This document shows, piece by piece, positions 1 to 6,395 of a stretch of 6,420 bases of DNA; position 1 is the stretch's first letter; each line of letters starts with the position of its first letter. A model generated the notes under the pieces. That model ran no database searches. It was not told the DNA's origin and saw only the letters and a program-made list of their open reading frames with translations. Origin of the DNA: Planctomycetaceae bacterium (GTDB lineage: Bacteria > Planctomycetota > Planctomycetia > Planctomycetales > Planctomycetaceae); NCBI GenBank assembly GCA_016795125.1, contig JAEUIG010000041.1, positions 1 through 6,420 on the forward strand, given 5' to 3'. The position numbers and the translations under genes are program-made.

Positions 1-97
1 GACGTCTGCCGCCTTCGAGCAGCATGGTGTCGAGAGTAATCAGACCGTACGATATCCAGATTCGATGCGATCCACAGTCGGACCACGCGCTCCCTCT

Positions 98-928
98 ATG
101 TCCACAACCTACAAGACCATTCCCGATCAGTCGGACATCGACGCGATCCCGCGCGATCTCCGGTTTTATCCCAGCACCGTCACCACACCCGGCGTACTCA
201 CGGCCGAGCAGGTGGCCGCCTTCAACCGTGATGGGTTCATACGCCCGATCCGGCTGTTTTCTACGGAAGAAATCGCCGACATTCGCGAATACTTTGACAA
301 ATTGCTGGCGAAAGTCATGTCCGCCGGCGGCGACAGCTATTCCATCAGCAGTGCCCATTTAAGATATGGCCGCGTGTACGACATTCTGACGCATCCCCGT
401 ATCGTCGCTGTGGTTCGAGATATCCTCGGAGAGGATGTCGTCGCCTGGGGTTCGCACTTTTTCTGCAAGATGCCGCACGACGGAAAGGCAGTGGCCTGGC
501 ACCAGGACGCCAGCTACTGGCCGCTGACTCCGACGAAGGCCGTCACCGTCTGGCTGGCGATCGATGATGCGGACACGGAAAACGCCTGCATGCGGTTCAT
601 CAAGGGTTCGCACCACTTCGGGCACCTGACGTATCGCCCCAGCACGGAAGCCGAGCATAACGTGCTCAATCAGTCGGTCGACAATGCCGAGCAGTACGGC
701 GAGCCGATGGACGATTGCCTGCTGGCCGGCGAGGCGTCGCTGCACAGCGACCTCCTGTTGCACAGTTCGGAGGCCAACAGTTCCGACCGGCGCCGCTGCG
801 GATTGACTTTGCGGTACGCAGCTGCGGATGTGCGGGCACATCTCGGCTGGAGCGGCAAAGGAGTGATTGTCAGCGGCGCCGATCGCGACGGACACTGGGC
901 GAATCCGGTGCGACCGGATAAAGACTAA
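98..928 (+). CDS. Phytanoyl-CoA dioxygenase (PhyH) family Fe(II)/2-oxoglutarate oxygenase
   Basis: This predicted soluble, 276-residue oxygenase belongs to the PhyH family, which uses Fe(II), O2 and 2-oxoglutarate to hydroxylate small organic substrates. The sequence shows the iron-binding facial triad: an HxD motif in AWHQDASYWPL (His135, Asp137) and a distal His222 in LLLHSSEANSSDRRR. Arg239 in the following TLRY strand is the likely 2-oxoglutarate anchor. The N-terminal stretch LTAEQVAAFNRDGFI is the usual opening helix of the fold. Because the second ligand is Asp and not Ala or Gly, it should be a hydroxylase and not a SyrB2-type halogenase. The start at 98 is preferred to an in-frame ATG at 65 because the extra 11 residues look non-conserved; neither has a clear Shine-Dalgarno sequence. 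The substrate cannot be predicted, as PhyH paralogues are diverse. The gene stands alone, followed by repeat DNA. Confidence 0.88.
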   Translation: MSTTYKTIPDQSDIDAIPRDLRFYPSTVTTPGVLTAEQVAAFNRDGFIRPIRLFSTEEIADIREYFDKLLAKVMSAGGDSYSISSAHLRYGRVYDILTHPRIVAVVRDILGEDVVAWGSHFFCKMPHDGKAVAWHQDASYWPLTPTKAVTVWLAIDDADTENACMRFIKGSHHFGHLTYRPSTEAEHNVLNQSVDNAEQYGEPMDDCLLAGEASLHSDLLLHSSEANSSDRRRCGLTLRYAAADVRAHLGWSGKGVIVSGADRDGHWANPVRPDKD

Positions 929-962
929 TGATCGCATCGCATTCCAGTGTCGGGCGCCAGAT

Positions 963-1004
963 CGCCCCTCTCCCCTTGAGAGGGAGTCGGGAGTGCGGAC
1001 GAAC
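963..1004 (+). repeat. Dispersed hairpin repeat, copy 1
   Basis: A perfect 7-bp stem (CCCTCTC at 966-972, GAGAGGG at 978-984) with a 5-base loop is followed by a tail ending in GGACGAAC. The segment 978-1004 aligns with 4955-4980 at about 21 of 27 positions with one gap, so this is one of two copies of the same element in the window. It begins 35 bases after the oxygenase stop codon. It may act as a transcript-end hairpin, but there is no T-run, so a classical intrinsic terminator is not supported. Confidence 0.6.
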
Positions 1005-1016
1005 AACGACCGACTT

Positions 1017-1129
1017 GTTGGAGTTCAGCCTTCAGGCTGCCGCAATGTGTATTCAACTCGTGTAATCCCCCAAGCTTTCCGGACCAATGCAGGCTGAAGC
1101 CTGAACTCCAACACAGCCTGAATTCCAAC
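1017..1129. repeat. Large imperfect inverted repeat with an extra partial copy
   Basis: A left arm at 1017-1039 (contains TTGGAGTTCAGCCTTCAGG) and a right arm at 1090-1112 (contains GGCTGAAGCCTGAACTCC) are reverse complements over 23 bases with 2 mismatches, separated by 50 bases. Directly after the right arm, 1114-1129 (CAGCCTGAATTCCAAC) reads like a third arm in the right-arm orientation that has lost about 7 internal bases. The arrangement looks like a small dispersed non-coding element or the remains of a nested insertion. No open reading frame in it looks real. It fills most of the gap upstream of the secreted-protein gene. Confidence 0.65.
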
Positions 1130-1208
1130 AGACGCCTCTCCGGTTTCTCCCGGTGGGCATTGATGAACTTATTGCATAGACCACTGCGCGTCCCCTTCCA
1201 ACATTTCC

Positions 1209-1212
1209 GGAG
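1209..1212 (+). promoter_or_regulatory. Shine-Dalgarno site that decides the start at 1220
   Basis: GGAG lies 7 bases before the ATG at 1220. It supports that start over the in-frame TTG at 1160 and ATG at 1163, which would add about 20 residues ahead of the signal peptide. Confidence 0.6.
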
Positions 1213-1219
1213 CAGTTCG

Positions 1220-2164
1220 ATGCGTCAGATTGCAATGGCCCTCATGGCGTTCCTGGTTGCTGGCGGACTGTCGTTCGCCGACGACAAGGTTGAACTGAAG
1301 TACGCGCCGGGATATGCCGCCGGCCAGGTGATCCGGGCGGTGTCGGAATCGAAGGTCAATCAGACCCTCGTGCTCGCCGGCATGAACATCGACACCAAAG
1401 TCGAGAGCTTCGCTGCCACGCGCGAAACGGTCGGCGAAACCGTGGACGGCAAGACGAAGTTGAACAGCGAGTTCGAGTACTTCATCGTGAACCTCGAAAC
1501 GCCAATCGGAAACTTCAATTTCGACTCCGCCAAGTCGGACGCGCCCGTCAACGCACCGCCGCAGCTCGCGCCGCTGTACGACCTGTTCAAGGCGACATCC
1601 AAAGCGAAATGGGTCGCAACGCTGAATACGAAACCGGAGATCGAATCGATTGCGTTTGACGGGACCCCGTTCGAAGGCCTCGAAGATTCCGTCCGCAGCG
1701 AGGTTTCCCCCGAACGCTTCCAGCAGGAGTACAACCTCATGTTCCGGCGGTTTCCGGACGGTCCCGTAGCGGTGGGGGACACCTGGAAGCGCACGGAGGA
1801 AAGCCAGCTCGGCAACGGGCAGCTCCTGCGATACGAGCGGGAGTTCAAGTACCTCGGTCCGAAGCCCGAGAGCGGCACCACGGTCGACCTCGTCGAGATG
1901 CGCACGCTGTCGGTGCAGTACGAAATCGGCGCGGGTTCCCAGTTGCCGCTGAAGCTCGTCAGCAGCGACCTGAAGGTGGAGTCGGCGGAAGGGATGCTGT
2001 CGTACGACCGGCGCTATCACGTGTTCACAGTGCAGACCGATAAGGTGCACGTGGTCGGGTCTCTGGAGTTCTCCATCAGCCTCAATGGCCAGGAGCAGAA
2101 GCTGCCCGGTGAGCTGGACCTGACCATCGAGACCAAGCAGACCTCGGAACCGGTCTCGAAGTAG
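1220..2164 (+). CDS. Secreted DUF6263-like protein of unknown function
   Basis: The 314-residue product begins with a typical Sec signal peptide: MRQ, a hydrophobic core AMALMAFLVAGGL, then a likely cleavage after SFA at residue 20. No Cys follows the cleavage site, so it is not a lipoprotein, and no further membrane segment is visible. The mature part is mostly beta-strand-like, opening with VELKYAPGYAAGQVIRAVSES and continuing through alternating polar and hydrophobic strands. The middle segment FPDGPVAVGDTWKR resembles the conserved P-x-x-x-V-G-D-x-W element I associate with DUF6263 proteins, which are secreted and common in Planctomycetes. The family assignment is from memory of this pattern and is moderate; no biochemical role is known to me. 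The ATG at 1220 is chosen because it has a GGAG site 7 bases upstream and starts the signal peptide directly. The gene converges on the nucleotide-sugar dehydrogenase downstream. Confidence 0.8.
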   Translation: MRQIAMALMAFLVAGGLSFADDKVELKYAPGYAAGQVIRAVSESKVNQTLVLAGMNIDTKVESFAATRETVGETVDGKTKLNSEFEYFIVNLETPIGNFNFDSAKSDAPVNAPPQLAPLYDLFKATSKAKWVATLNTKPEIESIAFDGTPFEGLEDSVRSEVSPERFQQEYNLMFRRFPDGPVAVGDTWKRTEESQLGNGQLLRYEREFKYLGPKPESGTTVDLVEMRTLSVQYEIGAGSQLPLKLVSSDLKVESAEGMLSYDRRYHVFTVQTDKVHVVGSLEFSISLNGQEQKLPGELDLTIETKQTSEPVSK

Positions 2165-2183
2165 CAGTGTCCCCGCCGCGCTG

Positions 2184-2282
2184 ACTAGCCGCGACCGTCC
2201 GGGAGCGCAATACGCGTTGATCGTGCGTTCGCCAGGCCCATCTCGTTGGTCTGGGCGTGCCACCCTGACGGTCGCGGCTAGT
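2184..2282. repeat. 99-bp element with perfect 16-bp terminal inverted repeats
   Basis: ACTAGCCGCGACCGTC at 2184-2199 is exactly repeated in inverted form at 2267-2282 (GACGGTCGCGGCTAGT). The pairing extends inward after one mismatch by GGG (2201-2203) and CCC (2263-2265). The interior holds a smaller hairpin (GCCCA 2236-2240, TGGGC 2252-2256). The element fills most of the 130-bp gap between two convergent genes, so in RNA it could fold into a long stem that ends transcription from both sides. Its size and exact ends also fit a small non-autonomous repeat (REP-like or MITE-like). No T-runs and no clear target-site duplication are seen. Confidence 0.7.
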
Positions 2283-2294
2283 TCAATCGCGCGC

Positions 2295-3650
2295 TTACGC
2301 GCGGCGGATGTTTTCGCGGCGCTCGATGTTGCGCATGGCGTTGCGTGTGTCGAGGACCAGCGGCGCGTGGGCGGCGATGAATGCGTAGTCGTACGCGGAG
2401 TGATCGGTCGCGATCAGCACGCAATCCTGCGCGGCGAGGAACTCCGGCGTGAGTTCAACGCTCGTCATTTCCGGCAGGTTGTGGTGCCGGGTCTGCGGGA
2501 GTCGCGCGACGTGCGGATCGTTGTAGGTCAGCACGGCGCCGCGCGCGAGCAGCAGCTCCATCAGGACGAACGACGGACTTTCGCGCGGGTCGTCGACATC
2601 CTTCTTGTAGGCGGCGCCGAGGACGCAGACGCGGCTGCCGCGGATCGGTTTGCCGGCGTCGTTCAGAAAATCGGCGAGCCGGCCGATGACGTACTCCGGC
2701 ATCCGCGAGTTCACCTCGCCGGCCAGTTCGATGAACCGCGTCGTCAGCCCCTGCCGGCGCGCCAGCCAGGTGAGATAGAACGGGTCGATCGGAATGCAGT
2801 GCCCGCCCAGCCCCGGTCCCGGATAAAACGCCTGAAATCCGAACGGCTTGGTCTTGGCCGCATCGACGACTTCCCACACATCGATGCCCATGCGGTCGAA
2901 CAACATCTTCAGCTCGTTCACCAGGGCGATGTTCACCGCGCGGTACGTGTTTTCCAGAATCTTGCAGGCCTCGGCCACTTCCATGTTGGAGACGGGAATG
3001 ACCTTCACCACCGCATGGGAGTACAACGCCGAGGCGAGCGCGAGACTGTGCGCGTCGTAGCCCCCCACGACCTTCGGAATCCCCGCCGCCGAGTACACGG
3101 GATTGCCCGGATCCTCGCGCTCCGGACTGTAGGCCAGGTAAAAGTCCTGACCGGCCTTCAGGCCGCCGGCTTCAAGAATCGGCAGAACCACGTCGCGCGT
3201 GGTGGTCGGGTACGTCGTGCTCTCCAGGACTACCAGCTGGCCGGGCCGCAGTACGGCGGCGATCGACCGCGCGGTCCCCTCCACGTACGACAGGTCAGGG
3301 TCGCGGCTGTCCGACAGAGGCGTCGGAACACAGATCAACAGGGCATCGGGTTCGTTGAGCCGGCGCAGGTCGGCTGTCGCCTCAAATGCGCCGGACTCGC
3401 GCCAGGCTGCGACGCGTTCCGAAGAAATGTGCCGGATATAGCTGCGACCGGCGTTGAGCTGTTCAACCTTCGACGCGTCGACATCGAAGCCGATCGCTTT
3501 CAGACCCCGTGAGACAAACGCGTCGATCAATGGCAGTCCGACATAGCCGAGTCCGACGACGCCAATGACCGCCTGCTTGTCCCTGATCCGCTGCTGCAGT
3601 TCGTCGAACACGGGCCGATATCCTGTTCCCCTGTGCAATTCGCCAGCCAT
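2295..3650 (-). CDS. wbpA: UDP-N-acetyl-D-glucosamine 6-dehydrogenase (WbpA-type nucleotide-sugar dehydrogenase)
   Basis: The 451-residue enzyme belongs to the UDP-glucose/GDP-mannose dehydrogenase superfamily, which oxidises the C6 hydroxyl of a nucleotide sugar to a carboxylate with two NAD+ and supplies uronic acids for surface polysaccharide. The NAD-binding Rossmann motif GLGYVGLP lies at residues 33-40. Further family motifs are LESTTYPTTT (142-151), YSPERED (174-180) and the central helix AEACKILENTYRAVNIALVNE (about 226-246) with the conserved Lys230. The catalytic Cys285 is in GLGGHCIPIDPFYLTW, whose wording favours the WbpA/WbpO/TviB branch over plain UDP-glucose dehydrogenase. The C-terminal UDP-binding domain includes GAAYKKDVDDPRESP (345-359). 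The start is uncertain: ATG at 3650 lacks a Shine-Dalgarno sequence, while a GTG at 3611 has AGGA 9 bases upstream and would give 438 residues. The exact substrate is an inference; no other polysaccharide genes are in view. It is divergent from moxR. Confidence 0.9.
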   Translation of the reverse strand: MAGELHRGTGYRPVFDELQQRIRDKQAVIGVVGLGYVGLPLIDAFVSRGLKAIGFDVDASKVEQLNAGRSYIRHISSERVAAWRESGAFEATADLRRLNEPDALLICVPTPLSDSRDPDLSYVEGTARSIAAVLRPGQLVVLESTTYPTTTRDVVLPILEAGGLKAGQDFYLAYSPEREDPGNPVYSAAGIPKVVGGYDAHSLALASALYSHAVVKVIPVSNMEVAEACKILENTYRAVNIALVNELKMLFDRMGIDVWEVVDAAKTKPFGFQAFYPGPGLGGHCIPIDPFYLTWLARRQGLTTRFIELAGEVNSRMPEYVIGRLADFLNDAGKPIRGSRVCVLGAAYKKDVDDPRESPSFVLMELLLARGAVLTYNDPHVARLPQTRHHNLPEMTSVELTPEFLAAQDCVLIATDHSAYDYAFIAAHAPLVLDTRNAMRNIERRENIRRA

Positions 3651-3674
3651 GCGTCTGGAGGCGAGTTTGGCATT

Positions 3675-3689
3675 CTCCCGCCGCGGGAG
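3675..3689. repeat. Short perfect hairpin CTCCCG-CCG-CGGGAG
   Basis: A 6-bp perfect stem with a 3-base loop lies just upstream of the dehydrogenase start. It loosely recalls the hairpin core of the dispersed element at 963 and 4945, but the flanks do not align well enough to call it a third copy. Confidence 0.4.
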
Positions 3690-3723
3690 GGCACTCACAA
3701 GTGGATTTCTGTGGGACGGGCGG

Positions 3724-3792
3724 CACGCCCACACCAACGGGATGGGCGTGGCGCATGTGACGACCGTTACACCCATTTCTGGGCGTGGCGCA
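3724..3792. repeat. Direct repeat TGGGCGTGGCGCA with overlapping inverted repeat
   Basis: The 13-mer TGGGCGTGGCGCA occurs at 3743-3755 and again at 3780-3792, 37 bases apart. The first copy also pairs with CACGCCCA at 3724-3731, giving a perfect 8-bp stem (3743-3750) with an 11-base loop. The site lies between two divergent genes, so it could be a pair of regulator binding sites, or the remnant of a repeat element. Nothing in the sequence decides between these. Confidence 0.5.
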
Positions 3793-3830
3793 GACCCGCC
3801 GCGAGCATCGCTCTCGCCCGGAATTCGGCC

Positions 3831-3848
3831 GGGGTGACGATTCACCCC
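3831..3848. promoter_or_regulatory. Perfect 7-bp stem-loop in the moxR leader region
   Basis: GGGGTGA (3831-3837) and TCACCCC (3842-3848) form a perfect inverted repeat around CGAT, 45 bases before the moxR start. A weak -10-like TAGGAT follows at 3858-3863. It may be an operator or an RNA hairpin; there is no T-run that would make it a terminator. Confidence 0.35.
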
Positions 3849-3881
3849 CGTCCCCGTTAGGATTGATCCTGGCGTCGAAAC

Positions 3882-3886
3882 AGGAG
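3882..3886 (+). promoter_or_regulatory. Shine-Dalgarno site supporting the GTG start of moxR
   Basis: AGGAG ends 7 bases before the GTG at 3894, which is the ideal distance and the reason for choosing a GTG start here. Confidence 0.7.
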
Positions 3887-3893
3887 CAGCCCG

Positions 3894-4910
3894 GTGAGCT
3901 TAGAGCAGCGGAAGTGGAGCGTGGACGAGGAGCAGGCCGTCGTGGAACGGCTCCGCGAAGGTCGCCAGCGGATCGATGCCGAGCTGTCGAGAGTCATCGT
4001 CGGCCAGAAGTCGGTCATCGAGCAGGTGCTGATCGCGCTGTTCTCAGGGGGGCACTGCCTGATCACCGGTGCGCCCGGACTGGCGAAAACACTGCTGGTC
4101 AAGGCGATCGCCCAGGTCTTCGATCTCAGGTTCCAGCGGGTCCAATTCACTCCCGATCTGATGCCGGCCGATATTACCGGCACCGAGATCCTGGAAGAGA
4201 CCGGCGACGGGCGCCGGCAGATGGTGTTCGTCAAAGGACCGATCTTCGCCAACGTGATCCTGGCGGACGAGATCAACCGCACGCAGCCCAAGACCCAGTC
4301 CGCGCTGCTGTAGTCCATGCAGGAGCACCAGGTGACGGCGGCCGGACGGCCCTATCCGCTCGACGAGCCGTTCTTCGTCCTCGCGACGCAGAATCCGATC
4401 GAGATGGAAGGCACCTATCCCCTGCCCGAGGCGCAGCTGGACCGGTTCATGCTGAATGTCGTCATCGACTACCTGCCGCAGGCGGACGAGGTCGCGGTCG
4501 TCGAGCGGACGACATCGCCGGGGTCGGCAATGATCGAACACTTGTTCCGCGGCGACGACGTACTGGCGTTCCACGAGGTCGTGCGGCGCGTGCCCGTGGC
4601 CCGTGAATTGATCGAGTACGCCGTGCGTCTGGCCAGTGCGTCGCGCGCGGGACGGCCGGGAACTCCGGATTTCGTCGCGCAGTACGTCAGCTGGGGGGCC
4701 GGCACGCGGGCATCACAGAACCTGATCCTCGGCGCCAAGGCCCGTGCGCTCCTGCTGGGGCGGGCGCACGTGTCGGTCGACGACATCAAGTCGCTGGCGC
4801 ACCCGGTCCTGCGGCACCGCATCCTGCTGAACTACAAGGCGGAAGCCGAAGGGATGAATGTGGAAAAAGTAATCAACCGGCTGATCGAGACGGTGCCGGG
4901 CGTCACGTAG
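3894..4910 (+). pseudogene. MoxR-family AAA+ ATPase, interrupted by an in-frame amber codon
   Basis: Read through its one internal stop, this is a complete 338-codon MoxR ATPase, the usual length. MoxR proteins are cytoplasmic chaperone-like ATPases that typically help mature or activate partner proteins, often with VWA-domain partners. Visible motifs are Walker A GAPGLAKT (residues 59-66), Walker B VILADEINR (121-129), sensor 1 VLATQNPIE (162-170, Asn167), LPEAQLDRF (177-185) with the likely arginine finger, and a C-terminal lid with GTRASQNLILGAKARALLLGR. Codon 140 is TAG where the family has Glu in SALLEAMQEHQVT; GAG to TAG is a single change. The reading frame is the same on both sides and there is no other damage, so the break is either very recent, an assembly error or read through. 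The 139-residue first half has the nucleotide-binding P-loop but lacks sensor 1, arginine finger and lid. The second half could only start at ATG 4317, which has no Shine-Dalgarno sequence. The usual DUF58 partner gene does not follow. Confidence 0.85.
4311..4313 (+). other. In-frame TAG inside moxR
   Basis: The codons around it read Ser-Ala-Leu-Leu-stop-Ser-Met-Gln-Glu-His-Gln, which is the conserved MoxR helix with the first Glu replaced by amber. The base context is CTGCTG TAG TCC ATG. An ATG follows two codons later, so a two-fragment gene model (3894-4313 and 4317-4910) is what an automatic caller would give. Confidence 0.9.
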
Positions 4911-4944
4911 CGGTTCGCCCGGGAATCCCCTGCATTCCTCGCCT

Positions 4945-4980
4945 CGCCCCCCGGGAGAGGGGCCGGGGGTGAGGGCGAAC
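4945..4980 (+). repeat. Dispersed hairpin repeat, copy 2
   Basis: GAGAGGGG at 4955-4962 and a tail ending in GGGCGAAC match copy 1 (978-1004) at about 21 of 27 positions. The hairpin pairs 4942-4949 with 4953-4960, with one mismatch. It starts 35 bases after the moxR stop, the same distance and orientation as copy 1 after the oxygenase gene. It separates moxR from proA. Confidence 0.6.
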
Positions 4981-5020
4981 GGCGGACAGCCTCCGAGCAC
5001 AACGGGACGTTGGACCGTGC

Positions 5021-5058
5021 TTGACACCCGTGCCGCGAACCCCCGCCCGGACTACAAT
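5021..5058 (+). promoter_or_regulatory. Possible promoter for proA with unusual spacing
   Basis: TTGACA at 5021-5026 is a perfect -35 consensus and TACAAT at 5053-5058 is a good -10, but they are 26 bases apart where sigma-70 promoters have about 17. A TACAAT so near the coding start at 5078 would leave a leader of only about 13 bases. Either element may be chance; the pair is listed because both are close to consensus and sit just after the repeat. Confidence 0.25.
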
Positions 5059-5077
5059 GTCCGTACAGAGACCATCC

Positions 5078-6337
5078 ATGTCGGAACTGCAGTCGTATTG
5101 TGAGAACCTGGCGCGAAGCGCCCGCGAGGCTTCGCGAGCGCTGGGCCGCGCCGCGTCCCGAAAGAAGGATGAATGGCTGCGCCGGTCGGCAGACGCCATT
5201 CGGGCGCGCACCGCAGAACTCGTGGCGGCGAACGCCCTCGACATCGAACGGGCTCCCGAATACGGGCTGACGGCGGCGGCGATTGATCGGCTGAAATTGA
5301 CGCCGCCGCGACTGGAAGAGATTGCCGCCGCCCTTGAACACGTCGCGACGCTGCCCGATCCGGTCGGCGAGGTGATCGAGGGCCAGATCCGGCCCAACGG
5401 CCTGCGGGTGACGCGCATCCGCGCTCCGCTCGGAGTGGTGTTCTTCATCTACGAGTCCCGCCCGAACGTGACGGCCGATGCGGCTGCGCTGTGCGTCAAG
5501 AGCGGCAATGCCGTGATCCTGCGGGGCGGCAAGGAAGCCCTGCACAGCAACCAGGCGCTGCATCGCCTGCTGCGCGACACTCTGGGGGAATGCGGCTTGC
5601 CGGCGCAGGCCGTGCAGCTGGTCGAGACGACCGATCGTGCGGCGGTCGGCTGCTTTCTCGGCCTGTCGCAATGGATCGACGTGGCGATTCCCCGCGGCGG
5701 AAAGTCGCTGATCGAACGCGTCGTCGCCGAAGCGACGATGCCGGTCATCAAGCATTTTGACGGCGTGTGCCACGTGTACGTCGATCGCGCCGCCGACCTC
5801 GACATGGCTCTGAAGATTCTCATCAACAGCAAGTGTCAGCGGCCGGGCGTCTGCAACGCCGCTGAGTCGCTGCTGGTCCACGCGGATGTCGCCGAGCGAT
5901 TCCTGACTCGAGCCAACGACGCACTGCAGGCGGCAAACGTCGAAGTCCGCGGCGATACGCGGACGCGAGAACTGATTCCCTGGGCGAAGCAGGTCACGGT
6001 TGCGGACTACCGCACGGAGCATCTGGATTTGATCCTGTCGGCCAAGGTCGTTGCGGGACTCGACAAGGCGATCGAGCACATCAACGAGTATGGCTCACAT
6101 CACACCGATGCGATCGTGACCAGCGATCTGGCGGCCGCGCGCCGGTTCTGCGACGAAGTGGACTCCGCCGCAGTCATGGTGAACGCGAGCACAAGGTTCA
6201 ACGACGGCGGGGAACTGGGACTGGGCGCCGAAATCGGCATCAGCACCGACAAACTTCACGCCCGCGGCCCGTGCGGACTGCGGGAACTGACGACGTACAA
6301 GTTCGTCGTCGAAGGCAACGGCCAGACCCGCGGGTGA
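5078..6337 (+). CDS. proA: Glutamate-5-semialdehyde dehydrogenase (gamma-glutamyl phosphate reductase)
   Basis: ProA reduces L-glutamyl 5-phosphate with NADPH to glutamate 5-semialdehyde, the second step of proline synthesis from glutamate, in the cytoplasm. The 419-residue length matches the E. coli enzyme (417). Family motifs are clear: APLGVVFFIYESRPNVTADA (116-135), KSGNAVILRGGKEA (141-154), the catalytic Cys259 in CQRPGVCNAAESLLVH, the ProA signature AIEHINEYGSHHTDAI (331-346), and the C-terminal GELGLGAEIGISTDKLHARGP (about 378-398). ATG 5078 begins the conserved helix and matches the family length; in-frame TTG 5021 and ATG 5057 would add 19 and 7 residues that look like non-coding upstream DNA. 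No strong Shine-Dalgarno sequence precedes any of them. proB is not adjacent, so proA appears to be transcribed on its own. Confidence 0.96.
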   Translation: MSELQSYCENLARSAREASRALGRAASRKKDEWLRRSADAIRARTAELVAANALDIERAPEYGLTAAAIDRLKLTPPRLEEIAAALEHVATLPDPVGEVIEGQIRPNGLRVTRIRAPLGVVFFIYESRPNVTADAAALCVKSGNAVILRGGKEALHSNQALHRLLRDTLGECGLPAQAVQLVETTDRAAVGCFLGLSQWIDVAIPRGGKSLIERVVAEATMPVIKHFDGVCHVYVDRAADLDMALKILINSKCQRPGVCNAAESLLVHADVAERFLTRANDALQAANVEVRGDTRTRELIPWAKQVTVADYRTEHLDLILSAKVVAGLDKAIEHINEYGSHHTDAIVTSDLAAARRFCDEVDSAAVMVNASTRFNDGGELGLGAEIGISTDKLHARGPCGLRELTTYKFVVEGNGQTRG

Positions 6338-6395
6338 CAGAAGCTCAAGAAGAGCAGATTTTACAGAAGCGGCTGTGTTTGAGGTCAAGGAATTA

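Noticed and set aside
1..97. A gene end or clear promoter upstream of the oxygenase.
   Set aside because: No convincing coding frame ends here. A TACGAT at 48-53 is -10-like but has no matching -35 at the right distance.
1169..2263. A 364-codon minus-strand frame antisense to the secreted-protein gene.
   Set aside because: It shows antisense-type composition, runs through the 99-bp repeat element, and has no family motif; the plus-strand gene has a signal peptide and a ribosome binding site.
2217..3512. A 431-codon plus-strand frame antisense to the dehydrogenase.
   Set aside because: It starts inside the repeat element and has a shadow-like composition; the minus-strand frame has complete catalytic motifs.
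3651..3845. A 65-residue N-terminal extension of the dehydrogenase to an ATG at 3845.
   Set aside because: The extension runs through hairpins and direct repeats, is Pro/Arg-rich without family similarity, and would make the enzyme far longer than its relatives.
4311..4313. TAG as a pyrrolysine codon.
   Set aside because: The family residue here is a conserved Glu, MoxR proteins are not known pyrrolysine proteins, and no pyl genes are in view; a point mutation is simpler.
4832..6079. A 415-codon open frame on the minus strand, antisense to proA.
   Set aside because: It overlaps an unmistakable proA, has no recognisable domain and is rich in Arg, Ala, Gln and Asp as expected from GC-rich antisense codons.
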